This document shows positions 15,688-25,135 of a stretch of 64,000 nucleotides of DNA, in pieces. Numbering within the stretch: the first letter of the stretch is position 1; each line of letters starts with the position of its first letter. The DNA is from Balneolaceae bacterium UBA3186 (GTDB lineage: Bacteria > Bacteroidota > Rhodothermia > Balneolales > Balneolaceae): the NCBI GenBank assembly GCA_002364085.1, contig DEXK01000008.1, positions 31,638 through 95,637 on the forward strand, in the 5' to 3' direction. The notes under the pieces were generated by a model. That model was given only the letters and a program-made list of their open reading frames with translations. It was not told the origin of the DNA and ran no database searches. The translations under genes and the position numbers were made by a program.

Positions 15688-18641
15688 CAAAAATTGATTG
15701 AAAGTCCAAAGACGATGTGTCTTTGCTGTAAAAAGTTTGCGGGGTTTTCATAGCTTGGTAAGCCATTATCTGTAGGATCCAAATATCTGGGATCTCTTAC
15801 ACTGTTCGGTACGTCATACGATCTGTCGTCTCTTAGGGCTATAAGTTCAGCCTGACCGCTTGGGTATTGTTTATAACCTTCACCGGTTACAGGATTAATA
15901 ACTACTGCACTCTTATTATTCAGAAAGTTTGAAATCTCTAAGAATGTAGATACTCTGGTATCTCCAATATTAAACCATTTTTGAAGATTGAAATCCATAT
16001 AAAACCAAGCAGGCCCAACTTGACTGTATCTCTTCGCAGGGTCGTCAATCTGCTCATAAATCGGTCTCCAGTTTTCTTCTCCTGTAATAGGATTTCTTTC
16101 CGTACCAACTCTTTCAAATGGTGTATACCGAGCGCCGCTTCTCCATACTCCGGATACGAATAACTGGAAGTTATTTAAAACTGGACTGTCAAAAATTCCG
16201 TTTTCTCTAGCATGAGTAAATGTAATGTTCCCTTTTATATCAAAAGGACGATCCCAAGCTAATGGAGTTTCAATATTATTACCAACATTCTGACTACCTG
16301 ATATGCTGTTTAAATTATCATCATTTGTAGAACTCAATCCTTCAGCCCTGCTGTATGTTACCGAAAGTTGACCTCTCAATAAATCTCTGTATCTCTTTAA
16401 ATATGAAACCTCAACTCCACGAGACCTCGCATAATCCCCATTAATCCTGAATGCTTTTGTAACCGGTCTTCCATCTATATCATTAACTCTAATGCTCTGA
16501 GAAGTCACAAAATCATATTTATCTCTCCAAAAAGCAGAGATATTTAACGCATCGTTAGAAGTTATTTGATTCCGCAGGCCAATTTCATAAGAGATATCCA
16601 CTTCTCTGTTCAAGTTTGGATTACCTAAATTTGGCAAATCTGACTGATCCTGAAAGAACGGATCAAGACCTGCATATACAAAACTCGGATGTGGAATTCT
16701 CGCTGAATGCCCATAGTTAAAGAACAGCACCTGATTTTCTCTTACCGGAAATGATACATTTATCTTAGGCAGAAAAATAAATTTATACCTTAGCCCCAAT
16801 ATCTCTTTACTGTCTTCTTGATATTGTTCTGCAACAAACTCTGGTATAGTTGAGAAAACATCAGAATTCAATGCTTCTTCTACACGCTCATCTACATATT
16901 TACCAGGAGCCCAATATTCAAAACGACCACCAATATTTGCGATCAAGCCATTATATCGAATCTTATTGGTTGCGAATATAGCTCCTCGTTTTGGTTTTAC
17001 TCTCCAAGCATCAAAATTTTCTCCAACACGAAAAGTTTCCGAAACCGTATTTTCATCAATTCTGATAGGAGCGCCAATCCAAGGTCTGGTAATGTCAATC
17101 CATTGATAGTCATTGAACTTTGATTCGAACCCAACTACTATTTGGTTTTGTTGCCCTCCAAATAACTTGGTATAACTGGAACGTAAAGTTATTTCTTCAG
17201 CGAAATGATCGTGCCATAAAGTTGCTACCCCACCATTATTAAAATACCCGGGACCAGCTAAGATATAAGTAAAATCGTCGGTGCCTTCAAACTCATTTCC
17301 CGGATAAGTAACTATACTTTCAGGATCGAATTCTCCATCAACAATATCCGGCCTCCAATCCCTTCCATTTGCATCCGCCCTTAATTGTGTAAATAATCTA
17401 CTTACTTGCACTTCATAAAAAGATGAAGTTGATAAGGTTTGAGTCCACTTTAGATAGGAAAGGTTAGAATCATGCGTGTAAGTATTCGCATTATCCAAAA
17501 AGCCGTTTGAGAATGCAAATTGGAACCCTGGTTGTACCTGAGTATCTGCTCCTGTAATTTGAAGCATTCTCGTATTTTGATTAATTGTAAGGGAACGTTG
17601 ATAAGCTGCTTGGAACCTCATTCCAGGCTTTATATTATAAGTAAGCTTCATCATGCCGTTCCAACGATTTCCTTGTCTTGGAGACCAGAAGTCAGACCCG
17701 GAAATAGAAGACTGTATTTGATTCGCCGAAAGCTTGGTATAGCCATCTTCAAAGGCAACTTGCGCTGTTGCATAAAAAGAGATCTTCCCTGGAATATCCA
17801 GCCCTAATTTTGGCAAGATCTTTTCAGCGAGCACCCCAGGTCCACCAATACTGAATTCATATATATCCTGGAAGTAATTAGCCTGATTATCCATTACGTT
17901 AGAGCCAAAATTATCACGCTTGTGAGAAAAACTTCCCTCGTAAGTATCTCCGCCATTTCTTGTTTTCACAGAAACAACTCCTGAGGTAACATCACCATAC
18001 TCAGCGCCAACTCCACCTGTAATTACTTCAATATTACTGAATGAATTTGCTCCAAGATCCAGTCCAAAACCAGTTCCTGCAAGTGGATCCTGAGCAGAAA
18101 CTCCATCCACTACATAACCCGTTTCATAAGCTCGACCACCTTTTATATATAAGCCGGTAGGATCTTTAATTACTCCTGATTGTAATGAAACTGCATCTTC
18201 AACTTTTCTCACTGGTGCAGCTTCAATATCTTTTCTTGAAATGGTCGCAGAGGTAGTTGATTTCTCTACATCAAAAATAGGACGTTCTCCGATTACAACA
18301 ATTTCTTCTCCTGAAGTTAAAACTTTAGGCTTTAGTTTATAATCGAGCTCTGTAAATTCTCCGGCTTCGACTTTGATAGCCGTTAAAAGTACTGTCTCGA
18401 ATCCGATGTATGTGATTCTTACAGAATATTCGCCCGGACGAATCTTATCAATTTCATAATCACCATCAATACCAGTAGCTGTACCAAAGCTAGTTCCTGT
18501 AATAAGTACCGTTGCACCAATTAAGGTTTCACCTGTTTCGGCATCAGTGATAACACCTTTGATTCCCCCTGTTTGTGCAAAAACAGCAGAGCCAGTGAAT
18601 AATAAAAATAAGGCTATCAGTATGCTTTTTAATCTTTTCAT
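15687..18641 (-). CDS. TonB-dependent receptor with carboxypeptidase-regulatory-like domain
   Basis: This 984-residue protein has a signal peptide (cleavage after VFAQ, about residue 23). A CarboxypepD_reg-like domain follows (about 25-108: IKGVITDAETGETLIGATVLI, GDYEIDKIRPGEYSVRITYIG), then a TonB-box-like EEIVVIGE and the plug (about 125-235, with YIKGGRAYETGYVVDGV and GVGAEYGDVTSGVVSVKT). A 22-stranded barrel ends in RHIVFGLSINF. It should import a large or scarce substrate with energy from TonB-ExbBD. The SusD partner expected for a SusC-type glycan receptor is missing. A lipoprotein gene lies 4 bases upstream and the PorV-like gene overlaps downstream. Substrate is unknown. Confidence 0.93.
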   Translation of the reverse strand: MKRLKSILIALFLLFTGSAVFAQTGGIKGVITDAETGETLIGATVLITGTSFGTATGIDGDYEIDKIRPGEYSVRITYIGFETVLLTAIKVEAGEFTELDYKLKPKVLTSGEEIVVIGERPIFDVEKSTTSATISRKDIEAAPVRKVEDAVSLQSGVIKDPTGLYIKGGRAYETGYVVDGVSAQDPLAGTGFGLDLGANSFSNIEVITGGVGAEYGDVTSGVVSVKTRNGGDTYEGSFSHKRDNFGSNVMDNQANYFQDIYEFSIGGPGVLAEKILPKLGLDIPGKISFYATAQVAFEDGYTKLSANQIQSSISGSDFWSPRQGNRWNGMMKLTYNIKPGMRFQAAYQRSLTINQNTRMLQITGADTQVQPGFQFAFSNGFLDNANTYTHDSNLSYLKWTQTLSTSSFYEVQVSRLFTQLRADANGRDWRPDIVDGEFDPESIVTYPGNEFEGTDDFTYILAGPGYFNNGGVATLWHDHFAEEITLRSSYTKLFGGQQNQIVVGFESKFNDYQWIDITRPWIGAPIRIDENTVSETFRVGENFDAWRVKPKRGAIFATNKIRYNGLIANIGGRFEYWAPGKYVDERVEEALNSDVFSTIPEFVAEQYQEDSKEILGLRYKFIFLPKINVSFPVRENQVLFFNYGHSARIPHPSFVYAGLDPFFQDQSDLPNLGNPNLNREVDISYEIGLRNQITSNDALNISAFWRDKYDFVTSQSIRVNDIDGRPVTKAFRINGDYARSRGVEVSYLKRYRDLLRGQLSVTYSRAEGLSSTNDDNLNSISGSQNVGNNIETPLAWDRPFDIKGNITFTHARENGIFDSPVLNNFQLFVSGVWRSGARYTPFERVGTERNPITGEENWRPIYEQIDDPAKRYSQVGPAWFYMDFNLQKWFNIGDTRVSTFLEISNFLNNKSAVVINPVTGEGYKQYPSGQAELIALRDDRSYDVPNSVRDPRYLDPTDNGLPSYENPANFLQQRHIVFGLSINF

Positions 18642-18645
18642 AATT

Positions 18646-20154
18646 CTATTGTTTGAAGCCTAAACGTTCGATCACGATCTCATTGATCAGGTTTTCCAGA
18701 TTATTATTACCATCAAGTATGGTAATATCTAAACTGAAATAGATCAGATTAGATTCTGCATTTTCTATTGCTACTCCTTTGTAGCCAAAATAAGGAGCCT
18801 GACTACTATTTGGTCTTCTTCTTCTGAATTGAGCAGCATAAAGCTCAGTACTCCCACTTACACCTTTTATTGGTCTTTCATTAGTTAAGGCAAAAGATCC
18901 TGAATTTACTTTAAGTGTTTCTGATAAAGATACTTCCGTTGGAACTACTAAGGAATCTTCGAATAAATAAAACTGACCTGTTGCAATTGAATCTACAGGA
19001 AGGAAACTAAACACAGGATCTTCACGACTTATACTTTTCATAGGAATATTTACGAATGCCGTTCCGTTATTATCGAAGAACTCATCCAGAATTTCCTGTG
19101 CATAAGTTATATTTCTATCTATGTCATCTGATATCCAATAAATATGATCCCATTTAGATAGTGTTTTTATCAAAGTAGGATCAATAACTGTTGGAAACGC
19201 TTCTGATAGCGCAACTTTATCCTGTTCAACTTGTCCATCATTAATAATCCAAACATCAGGGTTAATTCCCTGAGACTGTAAAAGAGCCAAATGTTCGTTT
19301 TGCTTATTTAATGAACTAGGACCTCCAATATCATTTAAAAAAAGTGTATTAGATGTTTGCTCTTTGATATACCATGAAAGCGAATCCACTTCACTTACTG
19401 ATTCTGCCGCATCCACAGCTCTTACATAAAATGTATTTCTGGCTCCTACTTCTACCGGTATTGTAAGTATTTCACCACCGATCTGAATGGTTGAATAGCG
19501 TTTCCCCAGAAAAACTTGAGCATCTTTTTGCCCTGAACTAGAATTATCTACTTCCAATGATATAAATAGCTGGCCGTCATCATCTTCAGTAAACGGAATT
19601 TCTACCCATCCGTTTACAGTGTCATTTACCGCAACCTCAGTTCTAACAATATTAAGCAAACCATCTGGATCACTGAAATTCCATCCAAAACTTGATACTG
19701 AAAATAAAGTATCCGGAGGAGATTGATTTGAGTTTATACTAACCTCAGGGTCTGAATTTACAACGGGATAAATAAGAGATGCGCCTACAGGATCTGCCAA
19801 GCCCTTATCATCTACTGCTCTTACTTTGAAAAGCACATCATCAGTCTGCTGCCCTGGTGTGATCGGAAGAATAAAAACGCTATCTGTCTTAGTTGTAAAA
19901 GAGAAATTTCCTTCAGATGTATCATTTATAGCATACTCAAACCCTGAAATAAACCCATCAGGATCGCTACCAAACCAAGAAATTTGAATTTGGCTGGACA
20001 AACGAAAATCGTTTCCACGATTTATCCTTTCTACAGTCAAATTTGTTGTAGGTGGTTGGTTTTCTGAGAATTCTCCGCTAATTGTTTCTTTGCATCCATT
20101 CCAAAAAATGAACGTCCAGAATATAAGAAGTAGTAAAAGGGTGTATTTTTTCAA
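18646..20154 (-). CDS. large lipoprotein with fibronectin/Ig-like domains upstream of the TonB receptor
   Basis: This 502-residue protein has a lipobox at FWNGC (Cys21). Two or three beta-rich Fn3-like segments follow, with recurring SDPDGFISGFEYAIND, FKVRAVDDKGLADP, FSDPDGLLNIVRTEVAVND and FYVRAVDAAESVSEVDS. The C-terminal half (about 270-500) is an alpha/beta region beginning TLFLNDIGGPSSLNKQNEHL, with DHIYWISDDIDRNITYA, which resembles a class I glutamine amidotransferase-like fold without a visible catalytic triad. It occupies the SusD position before the TonB receptor but is unrelated to SusD. It is separated from the upstream secreted-protein gene by a terminator-like hairpin. Confidence 0.8.
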   Translation of the reverse strand: MKKYTLLLLLIFWTFIFWNGCKETISGEFSENQPPTTNLTVERINRGNDFRLSSQIQISWFGSDPDGFISGFEYAINDTSEGNFSFTTKTDSVFILPITPGQQTDDVLFKVRAVDDKGLADPVGASLIYPVVNSDPEVSINSNQSPPDTLFSVSSFGWNFSDPDGLLNIVRTEVAVNDTVNGWVEIPFTEDDDGQLFISLEVDNSSSGQKDAQVFLGKRYSTIQIGGEILTIPVEVGARNTFYVRAVDAAESVSEVDSLSWYIKEQTSNTLFLNDIGGPSSLNKQNEHLALLQSQGINPDVWIINDGQVEQDKVALSEAFPTVIDPTLIKTLSKWDHIYWISDDIDRNITYAQEILDEFFDNNGTAFVNIPMKSISREDPVFSFLPVDSIATGQFYLFEDSLVVPTEVSLSETLKVNSGSFALTNERPIKGVSGSTELYAAQFRRRRPNSSQAPYFGYKGVAIENAESNLIYFSLDITILDGNNNLENLINEIVIERLGFKQ

Positions 20155-20167
20155 GAGACAAATTATT

Positions 20168-20206
20168 AAAAAAGAAAGGAGCCACCTATATAATTAAGGT
20201 GGCTCC
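20168..20206 (-). terminator. terminator or attenuator inside the surface cluster
   Basis: On the minus strand GGAGCCACC pairs perfectly with GGTGGCTCC (arms 20198-20206 and 20178-20186, 11-base loop), followed by TTTCTTTTTT. It lies between the 901-residue secreted protein and the lipoprotein/TonB genes. The two secreted-protein genes thus form a unit that is at least partly terminated before the receptor genes. Confidence 0.85.
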
Positions 20207-20218
20207 ATTTCAATATGT

Positions 20219-22924
20219 TTATTTAATCAATAGCATTTTTTTGGTGCTAGTGAATGAACCGGCTTGGATTCGGTAAATATACATTCCACTTGATAGGTTA
20301 CTTGCATCAAATGGTACGATATGGAATCCTGAGTTCATTTTTTCATTGATCAATGTGCTCACTTTTTGACCCAGCATGTTATATATAGTAAGTGTTACAT
20401 CAGCCGTTTTAGGCAATGCAAACTTAATATTTGTTGTTGGGTTGAATGGGTTCGGGTAATTTTGCTCTAGGGCAAATTTATCCGGGGTTCCCGCTTCGAA
20501 ATCATTCGAAGTGATCACTGCTCTTTCAATAGTAATGTGTCTGTAGATTGGCTCCCAATCATCTCCGAAGTTGCCATAAGAACCACGAACACCTAAAGTA
20601 TCAGAACCGTCAGTAGCTCTTACATGCCACACGAATGAACCTGATTGACCAACGTCAACACCTTGCTCTGCAAGGAATTCATTAACATCTACTGTACTTG
20701 CCAGCAAAGAAGTTGCAGTTCCTTCACTATCAGACATAGAGCTTACAAGAACTTGTGTAGTATCTTCACTTAGAAGTCTCCATTCGTAAGTAACATCGTC
20801 TCCATCAAAATCAACACTACCATTCCAGGTAAAAGTGAAATCTTGATCAGCAACAATGCTTGCGCTATCAGCAGGACCTGTTAATGAAAAATCAAGAACC
20901 GGAGTAAAAGAATTACCGTCAGCTGCAATTATATCACTAGCATTTCTTGGGTGAAATTTTGGAGCTCCAAAAGATGCTGCAACAATTGCATATGCATCAA
21001 ATGTTTTGCCTTCTCTAACAGTGTGGTTGTAATCATAGTTTACATTTGGCACACCAATTTGAGAATCTGAGCGAATGTCTTCATTGAAGCGAACACCGTC
21101 CGATGAATCTGCAGTTATATTCTGAAGTTCATACTCACCGAATGCTCCACGATCAACAAGTTCAACATCTTCAAACTTAACAACCATGCCTTCATAGTTC
21201 TCAAGCTCACCACCGTTTTGCAATGCTTGAACAGTGTCAGTTGAAATTACCGGAATTACTTGCTCCGTGTCGTTTCCTGATGAATTAACAGTAAACTCAA
21301 GGTTTACGATTTGAGTTAAAGTAAGCGAGTTACTTGCTACAGATGCTTCTGCAACTTCCAAAGAAGTTACTGTAATAGAATCTCCCCTAACAAGCGCTTC
21401 AGTAGCTGATGTTTTTTCTAAGAAAACACCACTCCAAGCAGCTGCTGCTTCCTGAAGAACGATTACACCATCTGAGTTGTCTGAAACAATAATACCTGAA
21501 ATATTAACAGGAACCTGACCTGCACCTGCTAATGGGCTTGCTCCAGCTTTACCGTCTGCAGTAGCTTGAATAATAGCAATAGAGTTTATTGCTTCATCCT
21601 GAACGAAGAAGCCATAGCTTCCTGAAATAGGATCTCTACCTGTTAAACCTTCACTGTCAGTAGCTTCAACATAAAATGAAACCGGTGTAAAGTTGTCAAA
21701 AGTAGGAAGTGTAGCTGAATAAGTACTTCCAGAAGTATTTGTCATAGTCAAAGTGTCTGAAACAGAACCTGCTGAGTAGACTAAAGAAGCCGTAGAAATA
21801 GTCGCAGAACCATCAGCTACAATATCAACAGTTACTGTTACTGCATCAGAAGAAGTTACAGCGGAATCAGACTGTGAAATGTTGCTAAATACAGGAGGTA
21901 ATCCAACAACTTCAATGTCGTTTGGCCATTCATGAACTGCACCATTACAGGTTTCTCCATCCACACAACGGATGTATGTACCTGCGTTGTTCACATCTTC
22001 TTGCCATTCTACACCATCTTCAAATGGATTTAAACCAAATACGTTTTGGTCAGCTGCAATTGTTCCATCAGGATCATCGCCGTTTACTGTTAAGAAACCA
22101 CTTACGTTTACAATAGCTCCAGGAACAGGTGGAACAAATGCGCCATCTTCAGTACCAAGCTCACTATTTAATCTTCTATAATTGAATTCAGGAAGATAAC
22201 CAGCAGTTCTGTCATTTCTGGTTCTTAAAGAAGTATCATAAGCATAAATTCTGGTACCGCTTTGGTTAATAGCCCAGTTTGGTCTGTCGCCAGTAGAAAC
22301 ATTGCTAACACTACCATTAGTGATCTTAACGTATGCTCCATTGTATTTTCCATAATTTTCAATATTGATCTGATAAGTACCATCACTATTAGCTGTATTC
22401 AGATCGGTAAGCGGCACTTCCCAAGGATCTAATAAAGAAGCGTATTCAGGGAAATTCAGGTTTACACTTCCTTTAAATTCCGGTGTTTGATCCACAGACA
22501 TTTGAGCTGTTGCATTAAAGAAAGTAAGCCTTCCTGTAAATGTTACAACATCTCCTCTGTTTAATCCTGAAAGTAGCCCAAAATCAGATTCAACAATCTG
22601 AATAGACATACCATCTCTCCCTTGAGTAACAGCAGCTGTATCCGTAATAAATACGTGAATCCTACTTATATCATCAATAACTCCATCGTTATCGGTATCA
22701 CTTGGTGTGGCTAAACCTGAACTTCTTGGGTTAGAAACTACTACACCAGTATATACTACAGTTTGTCCATTTAATGGATGACTCTGTATTGCATTAACAG
22801 AATACTCTGTTAACGGCGTTGGGTATGTGTTAAGATCTTTTACAGAAACTGTATCTTGTGCTTGCACAAACATTGGCAAAACTACTAACATAGTAACTGC
22901 AAAAAATTGTATCAATTTTCTCAT
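20219..22924 (-). CDS. secreted T9SS cargo protein with OB-fold-like and Ig-like domains
   Basis: This 901-residue protein has a signal peptide (cleavage near VQAQ, 23). An OB-fold-like domain follows (about 45-160: LNGQTVVYTGVVVSNPRSSG, RGDVVTFTGRLTF), then a middle Ig/Fn3-type region (about 345-445). A second OB-like region lies at about 450-665 (VPVNISGIIVSDNSDGVIVLQE, YEGMVVKFEDVELVD), then another Fn3-like domain. A T9SS type A sorting domain occupies the last 84 residues (NYPNPFNPTTNIKFALP, VTLTIYNMLGQKV, SGMYIYRIQAG, KKMLLIK). OB domains of this type occur in extracellular nucleases and DUF5689-type proteins, but no nuclease catalytic domain is seen. It should be exported through T9SS and anchored or released. 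Confidence 0.88.
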   Translation of the reverse strand: MRKLIQFFAVTMLVVLPMFVQAQDTVSVKDLNTYPTPLTEYSVNAIQSHPLNGQTVVYTGVVVSNPRSSGLATPSDTDNDGVIDDISRIHVFITDTAAVTQGRDGMSIQIVESDFGLLSGLNRGDVVTFTGRLTFFNATAQMSVDQTPEFKGSVNLNFPEYASLLDPWEVPLTDLNTANSDGTYQINIENYGKYNGAYVKITNGSVSNVSTGDRPNWAINQSGTRIYAYDTSLRTRNDRTAGYLPEFNYRRLNSELGTEDGAFVPPVPGAIVNVSGFLTVNGDDPDGTIAADQNVFGLNPFEDGVEWQEDVNNAGTYIRCVDGETCNGAVHEWPNDIEVVGLPPVFSNISQSDSAVTSSDAVTVTVDIVADGSATISTASLVYSAGSVSDTLTMTNTSGSTYSATLPTFDNFTPVSFYVEATDSEGLTGRDPISGSYGFFVQDEAINSIAIIQATADGKAGASPLAGAGQVPVNISGIIVSDNSDGVIVLQEAAAAWSGVFLEKTSATEALVRGDSITVTSLEVAEASVASNSLTLTQIVNLEFTVNSSGNDTEQVIPVISTDTVQALQNGGELENYEGMVVKFEDVELVDRGAFGEYELQNITADSSDGVRFNEDIRSDSQIGVPNVNYDYNHTVREGKTFDAYAIVAASFGAPKFHPRNASDIIAADGNSFTPVLDFSLTGPADSASIVADQDFTFTWNGSVDFDGDDVTYEWRLLSEDTTQVLVSSMSDSEGTATSLLASTVDVNEFLAEQGVDVGQSGSFVWHVRATDGSDTLGVRGSYGNFGDDWEPIYRHITIERAVITSNDFEAGTPDKFALEQNYPNPFNPTTNIKFALPKTADVTLTIYNMLGQKVSTLINEKMNSGFHIVPFDASNLSSGMYIYRIQAGSFTSTKKMLLIK

Positions 22925-22932
22925 AGTAAGTA

Positions 22933-25035
22933 TTATTTGATTATTGTAAGTTTTCCTTTTTCTATTTGTCCTGTATTTAAATCTTTAACGGTAAATAGAT
23001 ATAAACCCGTCGTTAAGATCTGATTAGCTTCGCTCTGTAAATCCCAGGCATGCTCACCACCGGGAAGCACTCTGGGGTCGTCACTAAAATCATCAAACCA
23101 AGAGATATCTCCGGAATATGTTTCAGAATCATGCTCAAGCTCTGCTATAATATCTCCTGCAATAGTATAAATTCTGATTTCGGCTTTCGAAGGCAGGTTA
23201 TAAAAATATAGTTTTCGATCGCCCTCATTCGGCCCATCCCAAGCAGCGTTTACTTTATATGGATTAGGATAAACACCTACTTCAAATCCATCATCACCAA
23301 AGTTAGTATTGGTTGGTGTGCCAGGGAAAACACGAACTGCGTTAGCATTGGTACTGGTTTCCAGGCTTTCAACTCCAAACTCAGCATCTCCTCTGTCAAA
23401 AGCTGTTACAGAAACCTGATATTGCCAACCACTCAATAAATTTGATAAGTCATATTTGTAATAATATTCCACTGTATCGCCTTCAAATGTAACAGGTTCG
23501 TTAAGCTCCACTTCATTGAATCCAACATCAAAGCCAATATTATTATTTGGCTTGTCAAACTCTCTAATCAATCTGGAATTTGGATTTATATCCTGCCCAA
23601 GATCCGAGCTGTACACACGATAGCCTTCAAAATCCATCTCTCCGGATACTCTGTCTACAGATTCTTCCGCTGTTTTATCCCAATAAATAGAAACTTTTCC
23701 AGCTTCTAAAACAATTTTTGTTTTGGGATTATCAGGCGGAGTTGGAAATAAGTACCGTGTTAATTCCCCGTTTCCATCTGTATCTTCACCAGGGTCAAGT
23801 ACACCATTTTTGTTTTTATCTTCTCCTCTGAAAACACTGTTGGCTGAGTTTATTGTACTCACCATATTTACTCTGGAATCTTCATTATCAACAGACTTAC
23901 CGGGCTGCCCTTGAAATTGATCAGGCTTCAAAGCAGCACTAAATACAAAGTAAACAGTTATTGTTTCTCCCGGTTCTACTTGAGGAAAAGGTCCCATCGA
24001 AATAAATGAAATATAATTCCCATTACCGCTTTGACCGTCTTCTCTAAGATTTTGCTCGTTATCTTTATAAGGAAATTGTTGAGCCATTCTATCATAACGA
24101 TCATTATCATTGGCAGGTGCAGTAAAAGCCCCAGCTCCGGCACTAAACAACCAATAACTTGGACCCAGATCAGGCACATTAAAACCTGTTTCGGTAAACT
24201 TTCCATCCAGTGTATCCGGATTATCAGGGTGGAAGAAAGAGTTTCTATATTCTGCACCAATAATTGAAACGGCACCGTAGGTATTTATACTTGGATCATC
24301 TGGTGAACCTGCATCAAAAGCATACATGGTATTCAGTGAATCCATAAAACCTACACCATTCTTATTAAAAAATGCCCCTCCGGTTTCAGTAGCACTATTT
24401 ACATTTCGAACTACCAAATCGGCATACATCCCAACATACACACTATCCCAAGTTTCCGGAAGTGCATGTAAATCACTGTTGTTGGTGATATCGTATTTCA
24501 GAATTGTAAAATTTTCAGTAAATGGGAAGCCCCAATTGTAGCTTTCTAATTTAACATCTGTATAAAGCGGGTTGTCATGACCTTGTATTTCAGTCCCGTT
24601 AACACTTCTTCTTCGATCAGTAAAAGCTGTTAAAATATCTTTTTCACTTATTGCTGACACAGAAAAGAATTCATTATTTGGATCAGTACTTCTTCGGGTT
24701 ATTATTGTCTCTGATGTAAATTCGAAACCCCTTGCCCCTCTGGCATAACCTGATGGATTAGTGACTGAAGATGAAGATAATCTGATCTGACCTCCCACAT
24801 CAGCTCCGATCCATATACCAGCCTCAAACAAGTGCTCGGTTCCTGTAGATTTTGGAAAGCGCATACTTGAGCCGCTTTCGGGGTTATTCCGAACATCAGG
24901 CTTCCCTAAAGTTCCAAAGTTAGTAATGGATAAACCTATAATTCCGGCATCTGTTTCTGCTCTTTCAAATGGAACTTGTGCTTGCGCACTAAACGGAACT
25001 ACTAATAAAATCAGGAGTAGGATTAACTTCTTCAA
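22933..25035 (-). CDS. secreted surface protein with calcium-loop motif and T9SS-like C-terminus
   Basis: This 700-residue protein has a signal peptide (cleavage near SAQAQ, 20). A large unassigned N-terminal region follows. An EF-hand/dockerin-like loop, DKNKNGVLDPGEDTDGNGEL (406-425), has Asp/Asn at alternate positions and Glu417. An Fn3-like region (about 435-590) comes next. A C-terminal sorting-like domain from about 602 contains VGVYPNPYKVNAAW, KLYFYNLPSKAEIRIYTIAGD, TTGLYLFTVKDLNTG and KGKLTIIK. The C-terminal domain resembles T9SS signals but carries an insertion, so its export route is probable and not certain. It is the first gene of the cluster; the 901-residue cargo begins 8 bases downstream. 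Confidence 0.82.
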   Translation of the reverse strand: MKKLILLLILLVVPFSAQAQVPFERAETDAGIIGLSITNFGTLGKPDVRNNPESGSSMRFPKSTGTEHLFEAGIWIGADVGGQIRLSSSSVTNPSGYARGARGFEFTSETIITRRSTDPNNEFFSVSAISEKDILTAFTDRRRSVNGTEIQGHDNPLYTDVKLESYNWGFPFTENFTILKYDITNNSDLHALPETWDSVYVGMYADLVVRNVNSATETGGAFFNKNGVGFMDSLNTMYAFDAGSPDDPSINTYGAVSIIGAEYRNSFFHPDNPDTLDGKFTETGFNVPDLGPSYWLFSAGAGAFTAPANDNDRYDRMAQQFPYKDNEQNLREDGQSGNGNYISFISMGPFPQVEPGETITVYFVFSAALKPDQFQGQPGKSVDNEDSRVNMVSTINSANSVFRGEDKNKNGVLDPGEDTDGNGELTRYLFPTPPDNPKTKIVLEAGKVSIYWDKTAEESVDRVSGEMDFEGYRVYSSDLGQDINPNSRLIREFDKPNNNIGFDVGFNEVELNEPVTFEGDTVEYYYKYDLSNLLSGWQYQVSVTAFDRGDAEFGVESLETSTNANAVRVFPGTPTNTNFGDDGFEVGVYPNPYKVNAAWDGPNEGDRKLYFYNLPSKAEIRIYTIAGDIIAELEHDSETYSGDISWFDDFSDDPRVLPGGEHAWDLQSEANQILTTGLYLFTVKDLNTGQIEKGKLTIIK

Positions 25036-25075
25036 ATAACGATAAATTGCTAACGATTATAATGAGCACAATGAT

Positions 25076-25107
25076 AAGAAAATTCTAACTTAATCGAAGT
25101 TAGAATT
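25076..25107 (-). terminator. AT-rich terminator after the sugar-transfer gene pair
   Basis: On the minus strand AATTCTAACTT (25107-25097) pairs over 11 bases with AAGTTAGAATT (25091-25081) around a five-base loop, followed by TTCTTATC. It separates the glycosyltransferase pair from the surface cluster. Confidence 0.65.
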
Positions 25108-25135
25108 CAATGTTTTACAGTTTAGTAACATGTGC

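Noticed and set aside
15687..18641. Calling the TonB receptor SusC with a SusD partner
   Set aside because: The adjacent lipoprotein has Ig/Fn3-like segments and no SusD-type helical repeats.
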